Shown: positions 55,376-64,000 of the stretch, one piece after another
Layout: every line of letters starts with the position of its first letter
Numbering within the stretch: position 1 is the first letter of the stretch
Source: Haliclystus octoradiatus
Taxonomy: Eukaryota; Cnidaria; Staurozoa; Stauromedusae; Haliclystidae
DNA length: 64,000 bases
Reading direction: 5' to 3'
Assembly (NCBI GenBank): GCA_916610825.1
Contig: OU744450.1
Location: forward strand, 2,046,001 to 2,110,000
Position numbers and translations under genes: made by a program
The notes under the pieces: model-generated
Told to the model about the DNA's origin: nothing
The model's input: only the letters and a program-made list of their open reading frames with translations
The model's database searches: none

Positions 55376-56682
55376 ACGAAGAAAATGAATTGTGCTTAAA
55401 AAGAATTTGACCATCGTGCCTTTCGAGCTCAAACCTCAGAAATTGAGCTGAGTCATCATCATGCAACACATTCGATGGCCGAGCGCAAAAGCAGACGGTC
55501 AGTTTTATGCCTTTAAAATAAGAATAGTGTTTCCATTCAATGTGGATAAGTGTGTATATTTTTGAATCAAAGAAAAAAATTCATGAAAGATGTGTAAAAG
55601 AAGAATAAAATTTTGTTGTAAACAAAAACACTCTTAAGAAATGTCTTGAAAGAACAAATCTTTCTTGCTGTAAGGAAAATATTCTTAAAAAGTATACCAC
55701 TAGAATTAAAGCTTTGTTTATGTATACGGAAAATATTCATAAAAAATGTCTCACAAGAATCAAAGCTTTCTGATCAGCTAAGTAATTTTGGGAGATATCT
55801 GGTAAGAATAGTTTTTTCGTCACATTAAAACTGTCAAAAACTTTCTCAATGTTATTTTAAATATTCCTGGAGGATGTTTTGCATTTTGAGAACTAAGGAG
55901 ATATGTTATAGTAATTAAGCTGTTTTATGATGTATAAATATACTCACCAAAAGGGTTATCAATATTTGATACGACCCCAGAAACTATAAAGAACATTAAA
56001 TTAATCTCAGCGGGTAAATTATCTTGTATTCAATACAAATCTTTCTTAATTAAATGAAACCAAACTTGATCTCTCTATAATTGTCATAGACTGTATTATA
56101 AACAAAACAGTACAACGGCATTCATAGTATAATATCAAGTTTATTAGTTTGATAATAAAACTAGTTTCAAAACTAAGTAAAACTGAAAGACGACCAAAAG
56201 AACGGGGCTGTCCGCCAGAGCACGTGCAACTGCCAATGAGAGGCTAAAACAAGATTATAACAATAATCATATAACTAAAACGTGGGAAAAATTACCTGTT
56301 ATTGAAATTGGATATTGTAACCAATTCATAACTACACATTATAACAATATTTCTTGGTTTCTATTCAAGTCAAGAACTATTTTTGATAGTTATCGCTGTG
56401 TTAAAGCAATTGAATCTATTCAAAACATTATATTTTCAGCCGCCTTTTGGATTCTTCCAAACATTGAATTTGGTAACACGCTTCATATTAGACGACGTGA
56501 AATGCCAACATTCGCCATGCAACAATAAACACGCGAATCAACATGACCTTTTTACGTTTCAATCATTTGAAATTTACAAAAATCTGTAGAAGTTCTTTCG
56601 ATACCGATCTATATGATATGCATGCCTATTAATTTCAATGACTGATAACTCATCTAAATTCTAGATTTATCAAGTTCGTAAT

Positions 56683-59600
56683 ATGTGGTTACTTCTAGTT
56701 ATCATTCTTCCTGGCGTGTTTTCAAGTTTGGAGAAAGGTAATGGAAGCAAATCATTTATCTCTGAAAATTAATTAATGTCTATCGATGAATAACTATAAT
56801 CTTTATCGTATGATTTTATCAATAAAATAGTGTTTAGTATTCAAGCCTTCATTATTAATTCAAGATATGTACTGTACTGTATTTCACAACTAGATAATAC
56901 TAAGATTGAAGGATGTGCCAGTAAGTTGCCATTGTCGCCGCGGAGATCAGAGACAATCGGATAGCGCCACCAGTAACTTAGAAGGTTAATGTTATGTTTT
57001 CATTGGCATGTACTTGTGAAAAATTGAAGGTTTTCCCATAAAAGAAGATAAATAGATCGCAAATCGTGCTTCATATTACAGCATGCTTCTATAAGTACTT
57101 GCAGGCCAATATAGGTTAAGTGAGCAGTAAAATAGTCAAATAATTATGTTGCTGTGTTAAATTTAAGAATTCTGCCTATTATACACCCACACACACACAC
57201 GCCTTTGGCCGCTGTATCGTTTGTCCTCTAAAATTATAGCCTGGGGCTACTTTAATACTTTTCGCATATGATGTGCCATCTAGAAAGTCCTTCGAAAAAT
57301 TCCCTGAGAAGGATATACTCTTACAGGAAGTATACGATATCCACAGGATAGAGAAACCAGTAATTTTCCAACGGGAAGCCGACATTGAACATTTCATACG
57401 CCAAAGTTCCCAACATGTTGTAAAACTGAAAATAAATAGGCGGCGCATACCATACAACGCTTATATGGACAGTGCCCAACTAGGAAATTTTTTCTGATGA
57501 ATAGCCATTTACAAAATTGATAAAATTGCTCAGTTGTTGGTATGGTTTTAATTGTAATATTGATAATTAGGTGATCAGTACATTGTTCTTGGCGATCAGA
57601 ATGATATTGAAAATGGCTATCATGTTCATTGTTATCCAGAAAAACAATGTACTTTCACGACAGATCCAGATGGTGCACACATTTTTATTTTGCGTCAGAC
57701 GCCATTGGTCGTTGAAGATAATCCACAAGCGGTTTCAATAGAATCTTTAAAGTTTCCTGGATATTATATAATTGCTATTAAGAACATTGTCAAGTTGAGA
57801 AAGCCGAGTTCAGAGACAGAGAGTAAGTCACGATCAACAGCATACTACTCTTCTTCCCCCGGGGGGTAACTCCAGCTCTTCAGGGATGAGGGGGGGTGCC
57901 ACTTTGGAAAAGGTAAAGTACCCAAAAAGTTCCAAAAATTTTGTTGATGCCACCCAAGAAGTTCTAGCAGGTTGAATGATTTTAAGTAAATACACAAAAA
58001 TGATGCAAAATGTTTTCAAAATTCTTGGAAAAGTCAAAAATAGGATACCCAACATCTCCAAAATTTGAAATCTCATACCCAAAAAGTTTTTCCTCAACTG
58101 GAATATGGACCCAAAAAACGTGGCACGTCCCTGTATAGCCGTCACAGTGGAGTTACCCCCGAGCTATCAGCAAGGCATGCTTAGTATATCTATTTATAAC
58201 ATGAATGGATTCTCATTGACTTCCTTGCATAAAAGTAGCCAATGTTGAGATGGCGTTGCAATGAAATGAGCCCCAGACCCTCAAATATTTCACCACGGTG
58301 TTATATATCATCTAAGGGTTGTATTTCATAATGCACTTTACTTCCGCTGCTGATACAGTGTATTTCCCAGACATCTTCCGACAATAATTTTATCAACAAT
58401 AGCACATTCATTCTTGCGAGGCATCTCTTTATAAGAACATGTTTCTTATATCAAGAAAGCTTTGATTGTTGCAAGACAACTTTCAAGAATCTTCCTTTCT
58501 AGGTAGATACTCTTGAGATTCTTGTGAAATAGCTGGCAAGAAATTTTAAGCAGATGAATTAATGGACAAAAAATAGTTGGTTAACATATGATTACAGGCT
58601 CAAAATCGAATTACATTTATCCTCCTTACAATTATAAAGCTAACACTGTCTGATTAGTCATAAACTTTCAACTAAATGAATTATTTTAATTTGCCATTAA
58701 TCTGACTTATTCGATTGTAGGAAAACGTGGAACATTCATAAAACATCACAAAGTTCGAACTAAATCGATAATATTCCAACTGTCAGGCAGTTTTCCTTAT
58801 TCATTCATTTGCAATACAATTACGGCTAATTGGCCTATGTTTATTAAAATCGATGATGATAGCAAATATTTTGCAGACAGATGTTCATATGACTTAGCTC
58901 CTCTTCCAAAAAAGAGAGCAACTGAGCTTGTTGGTGAGATCAATGAAATACCAGAAACATCAATCAAATCACCTGGTAAAGGAATTACTGATGGATCAAT
59001 GCTTGGACCAGGTAAAATTCTATATTGTAAAATTTAGTATACATTAACTATACCATAATTCTTTAAAACAAAAGTCAATATTAACAATAAGGTTTCTTTT
59101 TTATTTGGGCAACGTTTCGATGAATTCAAATCCACCTTAGTTTTCAAGTCAGATTTTTTTTTTTTTTTGTATTCCAATATATATATATAATTTTAAATTT
59201 TTCTGACTTGAAAATGGTGGATTTGAATTCATCGAAACGTTGTACAAATAAAAAAGAAACATTATTGTTGACATTGACTTTTGTTATCAATAGTAAATCA
59301 CTGAATATGCTTCTCCATATATACTATAATTAACAGCTAAATTCAATTAAAAAAATGTGTATAACAAAGAGAAAAATTCGACTCAAAACAACAATTTATA
59401 TTCTTACACAGTCCAAGGATTCTTACCTCACGGAACAGCCAACTATTGTTGTTTCAAGGAAATATATTCTTGATACTTATGAAAAAATTCTTAATTGGAT
59501 TTATCATTTTTCCACAAACCGGGTAAGCTTGCAGCTTTTCTTCACCGGGGTGGTTGCTTGATTTGTTAGTATTTTGAAGCTGGTGTGCGTTTAATAGCCG

Positions 59601-61700
59601 GATGCCCTTCCTGACGCCAACCTATAGTGCTCCGGACAGGTTTTCTTAATAGTGATATTATCCTGATAAAGCTTTCTCCAATTCAGTTTATTTCCCTATA
59701 AGACGGTTCAACATTCTATACACATGTCACAAGCGAAGCGCATAAACTGTAAAATATATCCTTGTATAGCATCTTGAAGAATTTCAAAATATAAATAATC
59801 TTCTTGTAAATATCACAAAATAGAAAAGCCAATGATGTCCAACCTTTGTAGTGTGTTTGGACTTGCAGACTTATTCTCTGACCCGGTAGTTAAATGGCAG
59901 AATGCCCACAGTCCCTGCGGGAGACCGGGATTCGATTCCTCGTTGGTTAAGGAATTTGTATTTTATCTGTCTGTAACTTTGATGTAATAAAAGCTCATTG
60001 TAATTTCAATTAGATGTATGTAAATGTGACTGTTTTCCAGTCCTTCGTTCCCACGCAGGCGAGCTTATGTAACGTTTGGAAGTTATGGAAGTATGCTCAC
60101 GATAATCAATAATATTTTTAATTCATTCATCACATCATATTTATTCCTTTGTTATTTTTCATAGGAGCATCAATCAAGCTATACATTCCTGGTGTATCTG
60201 GCATGAGACCAGTGATGGGTATCAAAGCTGAAATCCATGAATTAGTTCGCGTTGGATTAATACCTGATCAGTTCAAAGTTCACATGCCAGGATTAAATGG
60301 TGATGCTGGAACAATGTCTCTTGAATCTGCTATCCATCGAAATTATTATCTCCAAAGGAAAGGAAGAGATATTTATCTGGAACCAAAGGCCGATGATGTA
60401 GAGTACGGTAAGAGCGTGTTGGGCATTATGAAGAAGTTATATAACAGCTATATAAGAGGTCTCTATTTCAACAACCAATTGTTGTCAGAAACATTCCGAA
60501 CCCAAGATCAATTAACTATAGGCTCTTAATGGCAGCTTTACCGTTGTACTGATTGTTCATAACAGTAAAATAATATTTTTTTCAGCAATCATACCACATA
60601 CAGTATTACTCTCGTAAAAGGATGTCAGCAATTTATTTTCTTCTTCCTCGCAGGAAACTCGGTGACATTCAAAATGAAGAGATTTGTTGATAAAAGGAAC
60701 ACTTACTATCTTCATCCATCGACTGAATCAGAATGGCTTTTAGGCTATCTCCACGAGCCACCACATTACGTTAGACTCATGCACAACAACAACAGTGCAG
60801 CATTTGATCACGATACGTCATGGGTCTTAAAGTTAATTAAAAGAAAAGAGAAAGTTAAAGCAATTGACAAGCCTTTACTATCTTCATTGGTAATGGCGAC
60901 CCATGAACAAGGACATGATCATGTGTTGACTGACACTATGCATGACTCGACATTAATCCCTACTCATAAAACTGGTCAACTCGGGCAGCTTTCAATGGAT
61001 TATCATGGAAATGGTCCAGCATTATTACCTACCCAAGAAGGTGATACTTTTGGGCACATCAAGGAGCAAAGCAGTCATTTAATTGGTTCTGAATTGAGTA
61101 TGTCACATGATCCTCTTGATGATGTTGTTGTTGATAAACCGATTTTTGTGGAAAAAACCGTTGGACAGCCAATCACTTATGGAGACAATCCAACAACTGA
61201 TGAAAAAGTTAATCAAATCCACAATCGACCATCTTCAGTTGACTCCAATCATCCTCATTCATCTACGACAGCTTATGAGTATTCCACAACATTAGGTTCA
61301 CCACTTATTGGTCAAGGTAAAACGCAATCAATAATTTTTGTTATGTTTATGTATACATTTTTTTATTTAAACTACTTTTATAATAGTTGTCTGTTATAAT
61401 ATATAAACATTGATTTCTAAAAAAATATAAAATATATAAATCAAAGGCTACATTAAAGGTCTGTATACATTTGTTTTGAATCCTTCAATTTAATTATTTT
61501 ATTATTTTTATTTCCAAGGATTAAAGACAGATGTCTCTATTGGTAAAGATGATAAAGTAACAGAGGAAGAATCACATGTTGTAAAATGTCCACCAACATG
61601 TCGATTGGATTGTAATCCTCGTATTTGCCAACTGCAATGTTGCTCAGTTCTAACTAAAAAGCATATGATACCAAGAAGAAGATTTCATCGTATCCCATAA
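56683..61700 (+). CDS. Secreted protein with AbfB-like beta-trefoil domains and Cys-rich tail
   Basis: Exons 56683-56737, 57571-57822, 58721-59011, 60165-60407, 60654-61316 and 61519-61700 (stop TAA) give 561 residues; all five introns are phase 1. A signal peptide (MWLLLVIILPGVFSS) is followed by two stretches resembling the arabinose-binding AbfB domain (Pfam AbfB, a beta-trefoil): residues about 20-150 contain VSIESLKFPGYYI and GTFIKHHKV; about 235-370 contain PGLNGDAGTMSLESAIHRNY, YLQRKGRDIYLEPK and NTYYLHPSTE. Then comes a Ser/Thr/His/Asp-rich linker (about 371-520) and a tail with CPPTCRLDCNPRICQLQCC and a basic end (RRRFHRIP). It has no glycosidase domain, so a secreted or extracellular carbohydrate-binding role is the natural guess. 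The family call rests on the S-ES-PGYY pattern; the function is unknown. Confidence 0.85.
57240..57497 (+). other. Unassigned open frame in intron 1 of the AbfB-like gene
   Basis: An 80-odd-codon open stretch reads PSRKSFEKFPEKDILLQEVY and DIHRIEKPVIFQREADIEHF, then RQSSQHVVKLKINRRRIPYN, with a stop at about 57,497. Composition looks protein-like and denser than the surrounding AT-rich intron, but there is no clear start, splice site or homologue I recognise. It may be a relic of a mobile element. Confidence 0.25.
57857..58163. mobile_element. MITE with GGGGGTAACTCC terminal repeats
   Basis: The left end CCCCGGGGGGTAACTCCAG and right end CAGTGGAGTTACCCCCGAG are inverted repeats bounding about 307 bp. 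It lies in an intron of the AbfB-like gene, directly after exon 57571-57822. No coding capacity. Confidence 0.75.
59067..59285. repeat. Foldback element with CAACGTTTCGATGAATTC arms
   Basis: Arms of about 95 bp in an intron of the AbfB-like gene. Left CAACGTTTCGATGAATTCAA, right TTGAATTCATCGAAACGTTG; the centre is T- and TA-rich. Confidence 0.85.
59496..59640. repeat. SINE body, headless copy 1
   Basis: About 145 bp almost identical to 63,440-63,586, both containing AATAGCCGGATGCCCTTCCT. It lacks the tRNA-like head seen in the related copy at 7,786. Confidence 0.75.
59874..59950 (+). repeat. tRNA-derived sequence (SINE head)
   Basis: Plus strand: TAGTTAAATGGCAGA (A-box-like) and GGGATTCGATTCCTC (B box). 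It lies in the intron before exon 60165 of the AbfB-like gene. Confidence 0.55.
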
Positions 61701-62228
61701 TCAGATGTTTACGGATAGACGCTGATTCAATCAACGTGCATAACTAACGCAACAATGTTAATTAATTCAAATCTTAAAGTATATTCGGTGTTGCGCAATG
61801 CAACTACTTATAGATACGTTATGCAGACAGTATTTAGACAGTCCAGGAGAACTTCCATATACACAAAGGAGCGTGCCAATTTTCAAGGATTTTTTTCCAG
61901 AATCTTTCAGAAACAAGTTGGACATTTTTGTTCTGGCGGTAAAAATATGAAGTTATTATATACATTCTTCTATAATGTTTGAATTTTTACCGTCCTCCTC
62001 AAATTTCTGAAAATGGCACACCCCAACAATATGGTCGAAGTCTCCACTCGAATTTTGAGTTAAAATGAAAACAATGGTTGTTTTTATTGACATTCGGGAT
62101 TTTCCAGTCATGTGGAAAAGTAATATAAAAATAAGTAGCTGTCATGGTGTCACTTGCCATTTACAGTAATATTCCATTCCTTTAATTACAATCCGTACAA
62201 GAAGTCGTTTACATATTATTTTCAATGA

Positions 62229-62598
62229 AAAGGTCAATATCAACAATTTTGAAATTTTATTTTTATTTTGGACAACGTTTCGGCAGGTTCAATTTTATAT
62301 ATATCTATAAAATGAGAGTCAAAAATGAAACATTCTAGATTTCCGCAACTTCGAGTTTCACAGTTATATATATATATCTACTCAATGCTAACCATAAATT
62401 AAATTTTTTAAATTACTTAAAACACTAGGGACCTAGTGGGATCTTGCTGTGTATTCAGAGAGGGTTTGATTTCTCTTATGTTTAGCACATCATACATTAA
62501 ACAATCCCTTTTAGATTGAAAATGGCAGAATTTGAATCTCGCCAAAAAGTTGTTCAGAATAAAAATAGAATTTCAAAATTGTTGATATTGACATTTCC
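62229..62598. repeat. Foldback element related to the one at 59,067
   Basis: GGTCAATATCAACAATTTTG at the left mirrors CAAAATTGTTGATATTGAC at the right; the inner CAACGTTTCGGCAGGTTCAA is shared in type with the 59,067 element. It lies downstream of the AbfB-like gene. Confidence 0.8.
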
Positions 62599-63439
62599 AT
62601 TGAATAAAATCCCTTAAAAAGTAATTTAGATTTAGTCAAACGATCACCATCTTATCGAATGCTTTGATGTGATTATACGACAGTATACTATTCGTTTATT
62701 CAACAGTCTATATCACACTCAGTGATATCACACTATATGATGTCACTGATTAAAATTATCACTATACACGACAGCTATAATTACTTCATATGTAACTCAT
62801 ATTCATAATAAAGCACTGTAGCAGAACTTTAATAGTTTCAAAATTACCATGTATCGTTTTATAAACTATACTTAAAATACTGTACCAAAACATCTTAATG
62901 ACACTTGCAAAATGACACATCAATATATCTATATAACTCTGTACTAATGATAACAATAGTTCAAGTATTTCTGAAGGCTATAAATAAAAGTCTTGTATAG
63001 CTGAGGCACATATTTGCAATTGTTGGAGATTATTTGATAGAGATCATATCTAATTATCAATATAAGTAAAAATAGAATAAAAGTTTAAATGATATCGTAT
63101 CGGTATATATCTTATAGCTGAATTTTCAGTTAAAAACTATATTTTCGATTTCCAATGTCCGATGAATGTAGTTACAAAAGAGAGACTCAAGTACAAAAAT
63201 GTTATTGTTATTGATGCTGCGAGAATAATACTAATTAAGTAAAAGAACTTAGTGGATTGACAGTATTGTCGTTCTGATAAATCAGGCCTGCATAGTAGTT
63301 GACTTTACGCTGTTTGCGTGAACACTTCGGGATTAGTATCAACTTCAGCTGACGCTCAATGAGATGTTCCGAAAAGATGCCTTTCTAGAACTAACTGAAC
63401 ACTGTCACCTCGTCAGATGTTGTATTACGGATTTTTTTT

Positions 63440-63586
63440 TGGATTTATCATTTTTCCACAAACCGGGTAAGCTTGCAGCTTTTCTTCACCGGGGTGGTTG
63501 CTTAATTTGTTAGTATTTTGAAGCTGGTGTACGTTTAATAGCCGGATGCCCTTCCTGACTCCAACCTATAGTGCTCCGGACAGGTT
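63440..63586. repeat. SINE body, headless copy 2
   Basis: Near-identical to 59,496-59,640 with only a few base differences, so the two spread recently or derive from one source. Confidence 0.75.
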
Positions 63587-64000
63587 TGTTGTATATGATA
63601 TATTCTGTTGTTCAAATGCGATCCCAGGTAAGTGCAAGTAATAAAATAGCACTATCAATTCCTAAATATCTGGAAAACTTGCACATCTAAGCAATTCAAA
63701 TCAAAATTCAGGAAGAATTAAATCTGATTTGCAGTTGTCCTCATGTCATCATCGCCCATCATATTTTCTATGAAGGAGAATGATTAGATCTCCTTTAAAA
63801 CTTAGGTATTACATAAAAAGAAACCTTATGGCTGCTGCATATGGATATATTTTATTCACTTGCAGAGCCCCGCTCGTTCGTTTCGTGATACGTCACAACT
63901 CGTGGCTAAAATCCGTAAGGACGCAATATACTTACGAAGAAATCTGTATGCATGCATGCATGTCGATAATGTAATGTAAATAGCTGTTGATAAAAAATAC

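Larger units (their letters stand above)
53070..56680. other. Gene-free region upstream of the AbfB-like gene
   Basis: Contains small foldback elements (53,409; 54,450; 55,309) and several short open frames without homology; the promoter of the AbfB-like gene should be near the right end. Confidence 0.5.
61701..64000. other. Downstream flank of the AbfB-like gene
   Basis: Contains the foldback element at 62,229-62,598 and a SINE body at 63,440-63,586. An AATAAA occurs at about 62,806; no coding sequence is supportable to the end of the window. Confidence 0.5.

Noticed and set aside
57834..58145. 103-codon minus-strand frame
   Set aside because: Lies wholly inside a MITE bounded by GGGGGTAACTCC inverted repeats.
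59874..59950. Functional tRNA gene
   Set aside because: A- and B-box-like blocks are present but the acceptor and anticodon stems do not pair well; it better fits a SINE head.

Overview
The window is a 64 kb stretch of AT-rich nuclear DNA from an invertebrate animal. Short exons with GT-AG introns, tRNA-derived SINEs, an LTR retrotransposon, LINE remnants and many small inverted-repeat elements support this. I cannot name the species. The presence of a CASTOR-type gene (a family reported absent from Drosophila and C. elegans) and the repeat content suggest a non-insect, non-nematode invertebrate. Most open frames here are spurious; the real genes were found by reading splice sites and checking that intron phase is kept from exon to exon.

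Left third (about 1,990 to 27,200, minus strand): the 5' 15 coding exons of a membrane-associated phosphatidylinositol transfer protein (RdgB/Nir/PITPNM family). It has an N-terminal PITP domain, a FFAT-like motif, a DDHD domain and the start of an LNS2 domain; the 3' end lies beyond the left edge. Its introns hold a complete, apparently very young Ty3/gypsy element (14,571-19,468, identical LTRs, GTGTT target duplication), pogo-like MITEs, tRNA-derived SINEs and about a dozen patches of a foldback repeat built from the palindrome GTTCATGAAC.

Middle (33,753 to 45,783, plus strand): a complete CASTOR gene, the cytosolic arginine sensor that inhibits GATOR2 and so mTORC1. It has two tandem versions of its penultimate exon, each 95 bp with identical splice phase. 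The downstream copy keeps the arginine-pocket residues (equivalents of human E277, C278, D304); the upstream copy replaces them with V, H and G. Because 95 is not a multiple of three, only one copy can be used per mRNA. This predicts a splice switch between an arginine-sensing and an arginine-blind or ligand-switched CASTOR, and is the main discovery candidate.

Right third: remnants of a second Ty3/gypsy element (47,900-49,440) and of a LINE (50,880-51,330); a possible 71-residue polybasic protein ending in a CAAX-like box (52,612-52,827); and a complete six-exon gene (56,683-61,700, plus strand) for a secreted protein with AbfB-like beta-trefoil sequence, a Ser/Thr/His-rich linker and a Cys-rich tail, in which every intron is phase 1. 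The rest is intergenic AT-rich DNA with foldback elements and microsatellites.
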